From: Marinobacter sp.
GTDB taxonomy: Bacteria; Pseudomonadota; Gammaproteobacteria; Pseudomonadales; Oleiphilaceae
NCBI GenBank assembly: GCA_030457765.1
Contig: JAKDUK010000002.1
Coordinates: 105,337 to 169,336 of the forward strand
Length of the DNA: 64,000 bases
Direction of reading: 5' to 3'
Shown here: positions 29,550 to 40,434 of the stretch, one piece after another
How positions within the stretch are numbered: position 1 is the first letter of the stretch
Layout of the letters: each line of letters opens with the position of its first letter
Position numbers and translations under genes: made by a program
Notes under the pieces: model-generated
Told to the model about the DNA's origin: nothing
Database searches by the model: none
Seen by the model: the letters and a program-made list of their open reading frames with translations, nothing else

Positions 29550-32018
29550 TTGTCCGGAAGCTTTTTCAATGGCCTCAGCCTCTCTGGCTGGCGCGGCCCG
29601 TTAGCACTTTCTACAGTACTTTTTTCCATACTGGGTATCTTCGCATTTAGCTGCGGCGTCATCTTACTTTATAGGCTGGCGGTGTTGCCAGCTTCAGTGT
29701 GGCTGACGTTGGCCAGTCTGCCAGCGTTATTGTGGTTTTTGCCGATACGCCGGCGCCTCCCTGTACCTGTCTGGTCTATTACGATTGGCTTGGCATTCGG
29801 TATGGTCTGGGCGGGCCTGTGGGCACACGAGCGGCTGGAACAGCGGCTCCCTGCTGGCCTTGAAGGCAACAAGGTTCAGGTTTCCGGATACGTTTGCGAT
29901 CTCCCGGTGCTCGGCAGTTTCAGCAGCATACGTTTCAGTTTTTGTGTTACCCGCTGGCAGGTAAATTCCCTTACCCCGGAGGCCGGCCGCTCCTGGCCGA
30001 AAAAGCTACGTCTGGCTTGGTATGGTCAGCCTGACGGTGTCCTTCCAGGTCACCGGCTAAAACTCGAAGTGGTGCTTAAACGACCTCATGGCACGCTGAA
30101 TGCGGCGGGGTTCCGTTACGAGGATTGGTTGTTTCGAAAGGGCTATCGCGCAACCGGCAGTGTGCGCAGTGCACTTCCGGATTTAGCTGTGTTTTGTGGG
30201 TTAGCGTGCCAATACCATCGTATTCACGCTCGGTTGGCGCAGTGGGTAGACGAGCAGTTTGCCGATGCACGCCACCATCCTCTGATTGCCTCGCTGCTGA
30301 TTGGCAATCGTGGGCATCTAACGTCTGCGCATTGGGACGTTTTAAAAGCAACAGGAACCATCCATCTGGTGGCTATTTCCGGCCTTCATTTAGGTCTGGT
30401 GGCTCTTGGGGCGGGGTTTATTGCGCGCCGGCTTATGCTGGCCGTGCCTTTGTACCGCATGAGTGAGCACTCTATTCGCTTGTCGGTGTTTATTGTGGTG
30501 CTTGTGTGCTGTTTGTTCTACGCACTGGCGGCTGGCTTTACTGTGCCTACCCGAAGGGCCTTGATTATGGTTGCTGTGGGTAGCTGGGTGCTGCTGAAAG
30601 CTCGGCAGGTGCCTGCCTGGCATTCACTTGCGGTGGCCCTTGGGTTGGTGCTTTTACTGGATCCTTTCGCGCCTTTGGATCAAGGGTTTTGGCTGTCCTT
30701 TGGCGCGGTCTGTGTGTTGATTTGTGTGTTTGCTGGTCGCCTGGGTGGAACCGGTTGGCTAACTGGCCTTTTTCTCGCCCAGGGCGTGGTATTTGCAGGC
30801 CTTTGGCCGATTCTTGAACTGGTAGGCCAGGGGCAGCCAGTCGCCGGCTTGCTTGCCAATATTTTTGCCATTCCCTGGGTTTCTCTGGTTGTGATGCCAG
30901 CACTTATTATGAGTGGGCTTTTGTTGGCTTTGTTTCCGGAGTTATCAGGCCTGGTTGTCCCAGTACTTGATGTGGTCCTGGGATGGTTTTGGAGCTTTCT
31001 TGGGTGGGTTGCCGGCATGAGTTGGCCTGATCTTGATGGAACCCCGGCAGAACTGACCGTGCTTGCTCTATTGGTGGTACTGATTGTCACGGTTCCTGTT
31101 CGCGGTTTTCGCGTGGCGGGAAGTGTGATTGTGATGGCTTGGGCTGTGGCTGCCGGCTTGCCTGGCGAGGCTGAAAACCCTCAAATAGTTAAGCCGGAAG
31201 TTAGGGTGTGGGATGTTGGTCAAGGGCTTTCAGCGTTGTTGCGGGCAGGGGATAAGGTTTTGCTCTACGACACCGGGCCTGAGGTGAAAGGCGTATTTTC
31301 CTCCGCAGAGTCAGTACTGTTACCCAATTTGCAGGCACTGGGCATTAACCGTATCGACACCTTGGTGGTCAGCCATGCTGATAGTGATCACTCTGGCGGG
31401 CTAGATCTGCTTCTGAAAGAGTTTGATGTTGGTCGAATTGTAACAGGCGAACCTGAAGCCATTCGTCAAAAACTGGAGCCCGGCAGCAAGGTGAGTATTC
31501 AAAATTGTGCAGGTGAGGAGGTGCTGGCAGGCGCGCTGTTTTTGTCCTTCTGGCAGGCCAAAGGTGATTTTGAAGGCAATGATGCATCCTGCGTGCTCAC
31601 CGCTTGGCAGGCAGGAGCAGGTGTGGAATGGATTTTTCCCGGTGACATAAGTGCCAGTATTGAGCCTCTCTATTTGCGGAATTCGCAGGGCAGGGCGCGA
31701 AGCAATAGGCTTCGTGAGCGTGTGGTTGTTGCGCCCCATCATGGTAGTAAAACGTCTTCTTCTGAAGCCTGGGTTAACGGACTTAATCCGGAATGGGTGA
31801 TCTATACCGCCGGATACCGGCACAGGTATGGCCATCCTCACAAAAATGTAACAGCGCGATACCGGGGCGTTGGCGCTGAATCACTGAATACGGCGTGTTC
31901 CGGGGGGCTGGTTATGAAGGTGGCTGACGGCACCCTGAAAATCAGAGAAACCCGCCTTAACGCACCCTTCTGGATCAGCGGCCCAGGTTTGGCCCGAGAG
32001 CAGTGTAAAATACCATGA
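29550..32018 (+). CDS. comEC: DNA internalization-related competence protein ComEC/Rec2
   Basis: Competence-domain membrane region (HLVAISGLHLGLVALGAGF) plus C-terminal metallo-beta-lactamase-like domain (VWDVGQGLSALLRAGDKVLLYDTG, SHADSDHSGGL); TTG start. Confidence 0.93.
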   Translation: MSGSFFNGLSLSGWRGPLALSTVLFSILGIFAFSCGVILLYRLAVLPASVWLTLASLPALLWFLPIRRRLPVPVWSITIGLAFGMVWAGLWAHERLEQRLPAGLEGNKVQVSGYVCDLPVLGSFSSIRFSFCVTRWQVNSLTPEAGRSWPKKLRLAWYGQPDGVLPGHRLKLEVVLKRPHGTLNAAGFRYEDWLFRKGYRATGSVRSALPDLAVFCGLACQYHRIHARLAQWVDEQFADARHHPLIASLLIGNRGHLTSAHWDVLKATGTIHLVAISGLHLGLVALGAGFIARRLMLAVPLYRMSEHSIRLSVFIVVLVCCLFYALAAGFTVPTRRALIMVAVGSWVLLKARQVPAWHSLAVALGLVLLLDPFAPLDQGFWLSFGAVCVLICVFAGRLGGTGWLTGLFLAQGVVFAGLWPILELVGQGQPVAGLLANIFAIPWVSLVVMPALIMSGLLLALFPELSGLVVPVLDVVLGWFWSFLGWVAGMSWPDLDGTPAELTVLALLVVLIVTVPVRGFRVAGSVIVMAWAVAAGLPGEAENPQIVKPEVRVWDVGQGLSALLRAGDKVLLYDTGPEVKGVFSSAESVLLPNLQALGINRIDTLVVSHADSDHSGGLDLLLKEFDVGRIVTGEPEAIRQKLEPGSKVSIQNCAGEEVLAGALFLSFWQAKGDFEGNDASCVLTAWQAGAGVEWIFPGDISASIEPLYLRNSQGRARSNRLRERVVVAPHHGSKTSSSEAWVNGLNPEWVIYTAGYRHRYGHPHKNVTARYRGVGAESLNTACSGGLVMKVADGTLKIRETRLNAPFWISGPGLAREQCKIP

Positions 32019-32090
32019 CATTGCGGGTGTGGCCTCAACCTGCAGCTATGCTAAAGTAGCGCGGCTTGTAAACAATCAGGGAGATCAAGC

Positions 32091-32717
32091 GTGTTCGAGT
32101 TGTTGAAAGCCGGTGGCATTTTGATGGTGCCAATTGTTGCCTGTTCCATCCTGGCGCTTGCAATCATTTTGGAGCGTTTTTGGACCCTTCGCGCGTCTCG
32201 CGTGTCGCCACCTCAAACCTTGAATGAGCTTTGGCGCTGGATAAAGAAAAAGGAGCTTAATGCTCGTAAGCTGAAAGCTTTGCAGAGCTCCTCACCAATG
32301 GGGCGTGTGCTTGCAGGCGGACTCATGAACGCCAAGCATGGCCGTGAAATTATGAAGGAGAGCATAGAGCATGAGGCCAGCCAGGCCATTCATGAGCTGG
32401 AGCGCTTTCTGAATCCACTGGGCACGGTTGCGACAATCACACCACTGCTTGGTCTTTTAGGCACGGTGATCGGCATGATCAAAGTGTTTGCTGAAATTCA
32501 ACTTGCGGGTGTGGGCGATGCAGGCAACCTTGCTGGTGGTATTTCCGAGGCGCTGATCACCACTGCTTCTGGCCTGAGTGTTGCCATTCCTGCTCTGATT
32601 TGTCATCGGTATTTTATCCGTCGGGTAGATGAGCTGGTCGTTGGCATGGAGCAAGAAGCCATCAAGCTGATCGAAGTTGTACACGGTGACCGCGAAATCG
32701 ACGTGGAAGGGGCCTGA
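32091..32717 (+). CDS. MotA/TolQ/ExbB proton channel family protein
   Basis: LERFLNPLGTVATITPLLGLLGTVIGMIKVFAEIQLAGVGDAGNLAGGISEALITTASGLSVAIPALICHRYF. Confidence 0.93.
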   Translation: MFELLKAGGILMVPIVACSILALAIILERFWTLRASRVSPPQTLNELWRWIKKKELNARKLKALQSSSPMGRVLAGGLMNAKHGREIMKESIEHEASQAIHELERFLNPLGTVATITPLLGLLGTVIGMIKVFAEIQLAGVGDAGNLAGGISEALITTASGLSVAIPALICHRYFIRRVDELVVGMEQEAIKLIEVVHGDREIDVEGA

Positions 32718-32722
32718 ACGCC

Positions 32723-33148
32723 GTGAAGTTCACACGCCAGAGAAGCCAGGAAGTCGGTGTCGACCTGACGCCGCTGATTGATGTGGTTTTCTTGCTGTTG
32801 ATTTTCTTTATGGTCTCTACGACCTTTACACGGGAAAGTCATTTGCAGGTAGAATTGCCTGAGGCCAGTGGTGAGCCAGCGTCAGCGTCTGAAGTAAAGC
32901 AAATAGATGTTGTAATCAACGCTGAAGGCCAGTACATCCTTAACGACAAAGCTCTTGTGAATAATCGCCGTGAGACTCTTGAGCGGGGTGTAAGCGAGTT
33001 GGCTGAAGGTGATCGCAGCTTACCGTTTGTGATAACTGCAGACGCCCGCACCCCCCATGAATATGTAGTCAGAGCCATGGACGTTGCAGGCCGCCTGGGC
33101 TTTTCGGGGCTGAGTATTACCACAGAACGTGAGGCCGAAAACCAGTGA
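32723..33148 (+). CDS. ExbD/TolR family biopolymer transporter
   Basis: VDLTPLIDVVFLLLIFFMVSTTFTRESHLQVELPEAS. Confidence 0.93.
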   Translation: MKFTRQRSQEVGVDLTPLIDVVFLLLIFFMVSTTFTRESHLQVELPEASGEPASASEVKQIDVVINAEGQYILNDKALVNNRRETLERGVSELAEGDRSLPFVITADARTPHEYVVRAMDVAGRLGFSGLSITTEREAENQ

Positions 33149-34923
33149 GCCATGCAGCATCGCCTTTAAAGCCTAAGCAGGTTCAGCCCGGCGAGAGCTG
33201 GGCAACATACAAGCGCTTGCTGGCTTACGTAAAACCCTTTTGGTTGGCATTTTCGCTCGCGGTTCTGGGTAATATTATTTATGCGGCTGCCTCCACGGGC
33301 ATGGCCGCGGCCATGGAATATGTGATCGCCGCCATTGAAGATCCCACCCAACAAAACCGGATTCTCCTAACGGCTTTGATTGTAGGTATGTTCACGTTCC
33401 GTGGTCTCGGAACGTTTCTGAGTCAGTATTTCATCAGCTACGTAGGTCGGCAGGTTATCAATTCGCTCCGTAAGGATGTGTTCGATCGGTTGATGACGCT
33501 CCCGTCCCGCTATTTTGACGAAAACGCTGCCGGAAGATTGGTTTCCAAGCTCACTTTCAACGTAGAGCAGGTAGCCGAAGCCACCACGAATGCTGTAACG
33601 ATTACGCTCAGAGAAGGCCTTACAATTATTGGCCTGCTCGGCTTTATGCTTTACACAAACTGGAAGCTGACTCTGATTTTTCTCGCTGTTGGGCCTTTGA
33701 TTGGCGCGGTTGTCAGTTACGCGAGCAAGCGTTTTCGTAAAATCAGCCAACGTATTCAGGGCTCTATGGGCGACATAACCCACGTAGCTTCTGAGTCTAT
33801 TATTGGCTACCGGGTTGTACGGACGTTTGGTGGTGAAGAATACGAAAAGTCGCGTTTTCAAAGAGTTAACGACCGGAACTTAAAGCAAAGTCTTAAGATG
33901 GCATCTACTCAAGCTATCAGTGTTCCGGTGATTCAGACCCTGGTGGCAGTGGCCATTGCGGCACTTGTGTGGACCATGCTGGCCCCGGAGATACGAGGTG
34001 AGATGACCACCGGGCAGTTGGTTGCGTTTATTACCGCGGCCACAACAATGGCCAAACCCATTCGCCAAGTAACCTCGGTTCACGCCAAAATTCAGAAGGG
34101 CGTAGCCGCAGCTTACGATGTGTTCGAAACCATTGACGAACCCCCTGAGCAAGACCCTGGCACTTTTGCACCTGAGCGTGTTGAAGGGAACATTGAGTTT
34201 GATCAGGTATCTTTTCGCTACCGGGATCAGCTGGACAACGTACTGCAAGGTATCTCTGTGGATATTCCTGCAGGCCAGAGCGTGGCGTTGGTAGGCCGTT
34301 CCGGCAGCGGTAAGTCTACAATGGTGAGTTTGTTGCCCAGGTTTTACGAGCTTACGGGTGGCGATATCCGAATAGACGGCCACTCACTCAAAGACTTTTC
34401 TTTGAAAGCGCTGCGAGCTCAAATAGCACTGGTTACCCAAAACGTCGTGCTGTTTAACGACTCCATTGCGGCCAATATAGCCTACGGTGCGCTTCGGCAA
34501 TGCAGTCGGGAAGAAATACGTGAGGCGGCTGCGAAAGCTCATGCATTAGAGTTTATTGATCGTATGCCAGAAGGCCTGGATACGGTGATTGGTGATAACG
34601 GCGTGATGCTATCAGGTGGGCAGCGTCAGCGGTTGGCAATCGCCAGAGCATTGCTGAAAGATTCGCCTGTATTGATTCTGGATGAAGCAACGTCTGCACT
34701 GGACACCGAATCTGAGCGACACATTCAAGAAGCCCTGCAAACCGTGATCCAAGGCAGAACGACCCTGGTGATTGCGCATAGACTCTCTACGATCGAAAGC
34801 GCCGACAGGATTCTGGTTATGGACAATGGCCGCATTATTGAATCCGGGCGCCATGACGAGCTTCTTGCCATTAATGGCGCCTATGCCCAGCTACATCAAA
34901 TGCAGTTCAGTGAGCACTCATGA
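33145..34923 (+). CDS. msbA: Lipid A export ATP-binding/permease protein MsbA
   Basis: Fused TMD-NBD exporter; ALVGRSGSGKSTMVSLLPRFYE, LSGGQRQRLAIARALLKD; directly upstream of lpxK. Confidence 0.94.
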   Translation: MSHAASPLKPKQVQPGESWATYKRLLAYVKPFWLAFSLAVLGNIIYAAASTGMAAAMEYVIAAIEDPTQQNRILLTALIVGMFTFRGLGTFLSQYFISYVGRQVINSLRKDVFDRLMTLPSRYFDENAAGRLVSKLTFNVEQVAEATTNAVTITLREGLTIIGLLGFMLYTNWKLTLIFLAVGPLIGAVVSYASKRFRKISQRIQGSMGDITHVASESIIGYRVVRTFGGEEYEKSRFQRVNDRNLKQSLKMASTQAISVPVIQTLVAVAIAALVWTMLAPEIRGEMTTGQLVAFITAATTMAKPIRQVTSVHAKIQKGVAAAYDVFETIDEPPEQDPGTFAPERVEGNIEFDQVSFRYRDQLDNVLQGISVDIPAGQSVALVGRSGSGKSTMVSLLPRFYELTGGDIRIDGHSLKDFSLKALRAQIALVTQNVVLFNDSIAANIAYGALRQCSREEIREAAAKAHALEFIDRMPEGLDTVIGDNGVMLSGGQRQRLAIARALLKDSPVLILDEATSALDTESERHIQEALQTVIQGRTTLVIAHRLSTIESADRILVMDNGRIIESGRHDELLAINGAYAQLHQMQFSEHS

Positions 34924-35957
34924 CATCCCTGGTAGATCGCCTGTGGTACGGTAAGAGCCGTCCTTTGCTTTTGTTAACGCCACTTTCCTGGCTATACCGC
35001 GCCGTTGCTGAATCGCGCCGGCGCAAAGCCACTGAAGCGCATGCCCAAAAGCTATCGGTACCGGTGGTTGTTGTGGGCAACATCACCGCTGGTGGCACTG
35101 GGAAATCCCCGTTAACAGCGGCGCTTGTGGATACCATGCAGTCAGCAGGCTGGCGTCCGGTTGTGCTCAGCCGGGGTTATGGTGGCAATTCTTCCGAGTA
35201 CCCGTTATTGGTGACCGAAGATACCTTGTCGTCCCTCGCCGGCGATGAGCCGGTTATGCTGGCTCAGGCTACGGGTGTGCCAGTAGTGGTTGATCCGGAC
35301 AGGCTCAGAGGTGCGGCCTATGCGCTTGATAATGCCTTGGGCGATGTTCTCATTAGCGATGACGGGCTTCAGCACTACCGATTACCTAGAGATATTGAGC
35401 TTTCGGTATTTGATGGCAGCCGCGGTATAGGTAACGGCGCGTTGATTCCTGTGGGGCCTCTTCGCGAACCAGTCGACCGACTAAACACGGTTGATTTTGT
35501 AATTGTGAACGGTGCAGCCGCTGCAGAGGACAATGGTCGAGTGCCAGCCAAGGCGCTATCCGGCATTGAGCATCCACACATATACGCCATGGATCTTCGC
35601 CCAACACGTCTGGTAAATCTTAAAACCGGTGAAACTCGATCACCCGAAAGCCTTCATGGCCAAAAAATTCGTTCAATAGCTGGCATAGGTAACCCAACGC
35701 GTTTTTTCGATACGCTCAAAGCGCTGGGTGCAAAGCAAATCGCTGTGCCTTTTCCGGATCATCATAGATTTCGCCCTGAAGACCTGGGCACCGAATCAGG
35801 TCATCTACTGGTGATGACTGCCAAAGATGCGGTTAAATGCCGTAGTTTTGCGCCAGATAATGCCTGGGTGCTGTATGTTGAAGCAAAAATGCCAGAAGCA
35901 TTTTCTAAGGCTGTTCTTGAAAAATTGCGGGTGAGCGCCGGGACGCCTACCTCTTAA
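34920..35957 (+). CDS. lpxK: Tetraacyldisaccharide 4'-kinase
   Basis: VPVVVVGNITAGGTGKSPLTAALVD, SRGYGG, ISDDGLQHYRLPRDIE. Confidence 0.95.
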   Translation: MTSLVDRLWYGKSRPLLLLTPLSWLYRAVAESRRRKATEAHAQKLSVPVVVVGNITAGGTGKSPLTAALVDTMQSAGWRPVVLSRGYGGNSSEYPLLVTEDTLSSLAGDEPVMLAQATGVPVVVDPDRLRGAAYALDNALGDVLISDDGLQHYRLPRDIELSVFDGSRGIGNGALIPVGPLREPVDRLNTVDFVIVNGAAAAEDNGRVPAKALSGIEHPHIYAMDLRPTRLVNLKTGETRSPESLHGQKIRSIAGIGNPTRFFDTLKALGAKQIAVPFPDHHRFRPEDLGTESGHLLVMTAKDAVKCRSFAPDNAWVLYVEAKMPEAFSKAVLEKLRVSAGTPTS

Positions 35958-35976
35958 CCGTCAGTGAGACTGTATT

Positions 35977-36165
35977 ATGGATAAAAAACTCTTGGCCATG
36001 CTGGCTTGCCCTGTTTGTAAGGGCGATCTGAAACTGAACGAGGCAAAAACAGAACTGATCTGCTTTGTGGATGCCATGGCTTTTCCCATCCGTGAGGGCA
36101 TCCCGGTCATGCTGGCCACCGAGGCCCGCACACTCACTACCGACGAACGCCTTCACAAAAACTGA
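35977..36165 (+). CDS. Trm112/YcaR family protein
   Basis: [51 protein letters not shown]. Confidence 0.92.
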   Translation: MDKKLLAMLACPVCKGDLKLNEAKTELICFVDAMAFPIREGIPVMLATEARTLTTDERLHKN

Positions 36166-36192
36166 ATCAGTTCTTTGCAGGATCGAAACCCT

Positions 36193-36987
36193 ATGTCTTT
36201 TACGGTTGTGATTCCGGCCCGCTATGCCTCCACCCGATTGCCAGGTAAACCGCTGCTGGATATTGCCGGCAAGCCGATGATTCAGCATGTTTGCGAACGT
36301 GCATCTGAAAGTCAGGCCAGCCGTGTGGTTGTGGCCACAGACGACCCGCGCATTCAGGCTGCCTGTGAAGCGTTCGGTGCCGAAGTTGTGATGACCTCAC
36401 CCCATCATGTCAGTGGCACTGATCGCCTGGAAGAAGTCGTGCGGAAGTTGGGGCTTGATGAGGATCACCGCGTTATCAATGTACAGGGTGATGAGCCGTT
36501 AATCCCCGCAGAGTTAATTGATCAGGTGGCGGATAATTTGGAGCGCTATCCTGAGGCCGCCATCTCGACACTCTGTGAGCGCCTTCATGATTTGGAGCAG
36601 GTGTTCAACCCCAACGTGGTAAAGGTTGTGTTTGATATGGAGGGGATGGCTCACTATTTCAGCCGTGCCCCTATTCCCTGGGCGCGGGATCACTGGTCTG
36701 ATATCAGCAAAAGTAGTGTGATGGCGCCTGGTGCCGGTGCTGCCCTAAAAGATGGTACCGGGTATTTTCGCCACATTGGCATATACGGGTACCGCGCCAG
36801 TGTGCTGAGCCAGTTTGTGTCGTGGCCCCCCGCACCCACCGAACAGGCTGAGTCATTAGAGCAGCTTCGTGCCTTGTATAACGGAGCTCGCATCCATGTT
36901 GAAGTGGCAGCCGGAACGCCACCAACAGGTGTTGATACCGAATCAGATTTACAGCGTGTCAGAGCCTGGATGGCTAAATCGATTTAA
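36193..36987 (+). CDS. kdsB: 3-deoxy-manno-octulosonate cytidylyltransferase
   Basis: [57 protein letters not shown]. Confidence 0.95.
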   Translation: MSFTVVIPARYASTRLPGKPLLDIAGKPMIQHVCERASESQASRVVVATDDPRIQAACEAFGAEVVMTSPHHVSGTDRLEEVVRKLGLDEDHRVINVQGDEPLIPAELIDQVADNLERYPEAAISTLCERLHDLEQVFNPNVVKVVFDMEGMAHYFSRAPIPWARDHWSDISKSSVMAPGAGAALKDGTGYFRHIGIYGYRASVLSQFVSWPPAPTEQAESLEQLRALYNGARIHVEVAAGTPPTGVDTESDLQRVRAWMAKSI

Positions 36988-37004
36988 ACAGGAGAAAACG
37001 GAGC

Positions 37005-37484
37005 ATGACTAAACGCGTCAGTGTGCTTTTTGTGTGTTTGGGCAATATTTGCCGTTCGCCGACTGCAGAGGGCGTATTTCGCAAGCTGGTTGAGCAGGCC
37101 CGATTGCAAGATCAGATTCATATCGACTCCTGTGGAACCAGTAATTGGCACATAGGTAAAGGGCCAGATTCACGGTCGCAGCAGGCTGCGCAAAAGCGTG
37201 GCGTGGATATCAGCTCGCTTCAGGCTCGTCAGTTCTCCGAAAAAGACCTCGATACCTTCGATTACGTTATTGTGATGGATCGTCAGAACCTCGCAGACGT
37301 AAAAGACATCTGGCATCAGAATGGCGGTACAGAACCCACGTTGTTTCTTGAGTACGGTCGCTCTGATGTGGCCGAAGTGCCAGACCCCTACTTTGGTGGT
37401 GAAGGCGGCTTTGAGCAGGTGCTTGATCTGATCGAAGAGGCCGGCGAAGGCCTGCTCCGAAAAATTCAGGAACGACTGGCGTGA
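37005..37484 (+). CDS. Low molecular weight protein-tyrosine phosphatase
   Basis: VLFVCLGNICRSPTAEGVFRK (CX5RS) and VPDPYFGGEGGFEQVLDLIEEA. Confidence 0.94.
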   Translation: MTKRVSVLFVCLGNICRSPTAEGVFRKLVEQARLQDQIHIDSCGTSNWHIGKGPDSRSQQAAQKRGVDISSLQARQFSEKDLDTFDYVIVMDRQNLADVKDIWHQNGGTEPTLFLEYGRSDVAEVPDPYFGGEGGFEQVLDLIEEAGEGLLRKIQERLA

Positions 37485-38521
37485 GCCAAAAAGAAAAACT
37501 GCAGGCGAAACTAAAAGAGAACGTAGAGCTCTCGGCACTCAATACGCTTTGTGTGTCCGCCTCGGCACGATTTTACATAGATGTTACCAGCCTGGACGAT
37601 TTGCGTAACGCACTGGCGTGGGCTCAAAAGAACGGGCACAAAACGCTGGTGTTGGGCGGGGGCAGCAATCTGGTTTTCGCCGGAGAGTTTCGCGGCCTTG
37701 TGATGCGTATGCATATAGCTGAGCGTTCCTGGGAGCAGGTAGATGAAACCGGCGCCACACTGGTTTTAGGTGCCGGTGAGAACTGGCATGACTCGGTGCT
37801 CTATGCTGCCGGGGCCGGGTATCGAGGCATTGAAAATTTGGCCCTTATTCCCGGCACGGCAGGCGCGGCACCGGTACAGAATATTGGTGCTTACGGCGTT
37901 GAGCTGTGCGATACCTTGGTGTCAGTAACAGCACTGGATCGCGAATCAAACGAGCTTGTATGTCTGGAGAATGCGGACTGCGACTTTGCCTATCGGGATA
38001 GTTTATTCAAGCGCTCGCCAGGCCGATACATTATTACCTCTATTCGGCTTCGCCTGTCCCGACAACAGCCTTTGCAGCTTGGTTATCAAGATCTCAAAGA
38101 ATATTTAGCAGACACAGCCAGCAAGGACTTGGATGCGCTCACAGTTGCCGAAGCTGTCATGGCCGTTCGTCACCGTAAATTGCCAGACCCGACCATTCTT
38201 CCTAACGCTGGCAGCTTCTTTAAGAATCCTGTGGTCAGCCGTGAAAAGTTCGACGAACTACAGGTTAAATATCCTGATCTGGTTGGCTACCCGAAGGGTG
38301 GGTCGGTAAAACTGGCAGCCGCTTGGTTGATTGATCAAAGTGGCTGGAAAGGCTATCGAAATAGCCGGGTAGGCGTTCACAATCGTCAAGCGCTGGTGTT
38401 AATCAATCATTCAGGTGGTACTGGGCAGGATGTGCTTGAGCTGGCCTCACAGATTCGCCAGTCGATACACGAGCGGTTTGGCGTAGAGTTAGAAATGGAG
38501 CCGGGCATTGTGGGCGGCTAG
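37481..38521 (+). CDS. murB: UDP-N-acetylenolpyruvoylglucosamine reductase
   Basis: NTLCVSASARFYIDV, VLGGGSNLVF, GIENLALIPGTAGAAPVQNIGAYGVEL, NAGSFFKNPVV. Confidence 0.95.
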   Translation: MSQKEKLQAKLKENVELSALNTLCVSASARFYIDVTSLDDLRNALAWAQKNGHKTLVLGGGSNLVFAGEFRGLVMRMHIAERSWEQVDETGATLVLGAGENWHDSVLYAAGAGYRGIENLALIPGTAGAAPVQNIGAYGVELCDTLVSVTALDRESNELVCLENADCDFAYRDSLFKRSPGRYIITSIRLRLSRQQPLQLGYQDLKEYLADTASKDLDALTVAEAVMAVRHRKLPDPTILPNAGSFFKNPVVSREKFDELQVKYPDLVGYPKGGSVKLAAAWLIDQSGWKGYRNSRVGVHNRQALVLINHSGGTGQDVLELASQIRQSIHERFGVELEMEPGIVGG

Positions 38522-38549
38522 ACACTCGTTATTGAGTATCTAGCCGCTT
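38514..38549. terminator. Possible hairpin terminator between convergent murB and proS
   Basis: gcggctagacactc-gttatt-gagtatctagccgc, one mismatch, overlapping the murB stop; only weak T-rich flank. Confidence 0.4.
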
Positions 38550-38581
38550 ATTTATTGATTAAAACCCACCGTTAAAAACGA

Positions 38582-40324
38582 TTATTTCGGCGAAGCGTTG
38601 CCAAGGACCCGCATTGCGTCATCAACAGCAATATCCTGCTTATCCGTGTCTTTGCGGCCCTTGTACTCAAGCGTGCCAGCGGCAAGTCCGCGGTCGGAAA
38701 TGACGAAACGGTGAGGGATGCCCATCAGCTCCATATCCGCAAACTTAACTCCCGGGCGTTCTTTGCGATCGTCCAGAAGCACGTCATAGCCGGCCTGCTG
38801 TAGCTGCTCATAAAGGGTCTCGCCAGCTTCGGCTACGGCCGGGGCTTTATGGCCATTCAGCGTCACAATAGCTACCTGGAAAGGGGCTATGGCATCTGGC
38901 CAGATAATGCCTTTGTCATCGTGATTTTGCTCGATAGACGCAGCCACAATTCGGGATACGCCGATTCCGTAGCAGCCCATATCCATGGTCACCATTTTGC
39001 CGTTCTCATCCAGTACCGTGGCGTTCATGGCGGTGCTATATTTGTTGCCCAGCTTGAAAATATGTCCAACCTCAATGCCTCGGCGTATTTCGAGGGTGCC
39101 TTTGCCATCCGGGCTGGCATCGCCTTCCACTACATCTCGAATATCCTCAACACGATCCAAAGGTAGATCCCGCTCCCAGTTCACGCCGGTCAGGTGAAAG
39201 CCTTCTTTGTTGGCGCCACACACAAAATCGGCCAGGTGGGCCGCGCTGCGATCCACAACAATGGGAACATTCAACTTAACCGGGCCAATGGAGCCGGCCT
39301 TGCAGCCAATGATTGATTCGATCTCCTCGTCGGTTGCCATAGTCAGGGGTTCTGCAACGCCTGCCAGGTTTTCAGCTTTGATCTCGTTCAGCGTGTGATC
39401 GCCACGCAGGATCAGTGCGACCAGACCTGCATTGCTCTCTTCGCTCTTGCCATTCGTATCGTCTGCTTCGGCTTTAACAAGCAGGGTTTTAACCGTACGA
39501 GTAGCATCGACGTTCAAAAACTGCGAAATGGCCTCAATGGTGCGCTGATCCGGCGTTGCAATTTCTTGCAGTTCTTCGCCAGGCGCTGCCCGCTCACCAG
39601 CTGGCGCAACGGCTTCGGCTTTTTCAATGTTGGCGGCATAATCGCTGTCTGTGCTGAATACGATATCGTCTTCGCCAGAAGAGGCCAGCACGTGAAACTC
39701 GTGCGAAGCACTGCCACCAATAGCACCAGAATCTGCCTGTACAGGGCGGTAGTCCAGCCCAAGGCGATCAAAAATAGCGCAGTAAGTGCGGTGCATAACC
39801 TGATAGGTTTCATCCAGAGATTCGGCATTTACGTGGAAGGAATAAGCATCCTTCATGATGAATTCCCGGGCGCGCATAACCCCGAAGCGCGGTCTGCGCT
39901 CATCACGAAATTTGGTTTGAACCTGATAGAAGTTGGCCGGCAATTCCTTGTAGCTTTTCAGTTCATTGCGGACCAGGTCTGTAATGACTTCTTCGTGGGT
40001 GGGGCCAAAGCAGAACTCACGGCCGTGACGGTCGTTCATTCGCAGAAGTTCTCCACCGTATTGCTCCCAGCGACCTGACTCTTCCCAAAGTTCCGCGGGC
40101 TGGATTGCTGGCATCAGGATTTCCTGGGCACCGCTTTTGTCCATTTCTTCGCGAACAATCCGCTCAACCTTTCGCAGGGTTTTTAAGCCCATGGGCAGCC
40201 AGGTATAAAGGCCGGCCGCCAGCTTCCGAATCATGCCGGCACGCAGCATCAGTTGGTGGCTGATAATTTCCGCGTCAGAAGGCGTCTCTTTTTGGGTTGC
40301 AATCAGGTAACGGCTTGCTCGCAT
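38582..40324 (-). CDS. proS: Prolyl-tRNA synthetase
   Basis: [54 protein letters not shown]; bacterial type with insertion domain. Confidence 0.97.
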   Translation of the reverse strand: MRASRYLIATQKETPSDAEIISHQLMLRAGMIRKLAAGLYTWLPMGLKTLRKVERIVREEMDKSGAQEILMPAIQPAELWEESGRWEQYGGELLRMNDRHGREFCFGPTHEEVITDLVRNELKSYKELPANFYQVQTKFRDERRPRFGVMRAREFIMKDAYSFHVNAESLDETYQVMHRTYCAIFDRLGLDYRPVQADSGAIGGSASHEFHVLASSGEDDIVFSTDSDYAANIEKAEAVAPAGERAAPGEELQEIATPDQRTIEAISQFLNVDATRTVKTLLVKAEADDTNGKSEESNAGLVALILRGDHTLNEIKAENLAGVAEPLTMATDEEIESIIGCKAGSIGPVKLNVPIVVDRSAAHLADFVCGANKEGFHLTGVNWERDLPLDRVEDIRDVVEGDASPDGKGTLEIRRGIEVGHIFKLGNKYSTAMNATVLDENGKMVTMDMGCYGIGVSRIVAASIEQNHDDKGIIWPDAIAPFQVAIVTLNGHKAPAVAEAGETLYEQLQQAGYDVLLDDRKERPGVKFADMELMGIPHRFVISDRGLAAGTLEYKGRKDTDKQDIAVDDAMRVLGNASPK

Positions 40325-40434
40325 TATGGTTTCCGTTCTGTGGTGTTTCGTAGAATAAAGTGGGGTTTATTGTACGGAGCCTGCCGCACAAGGTACAGAT
40401 GACGATGGCGGTTATCCCGCGACCAGATCAGTGA

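Noticed and set aside
39395-40078. 227-aa plus-strand ORF
   Set aside because: Antisense shadow of proS.
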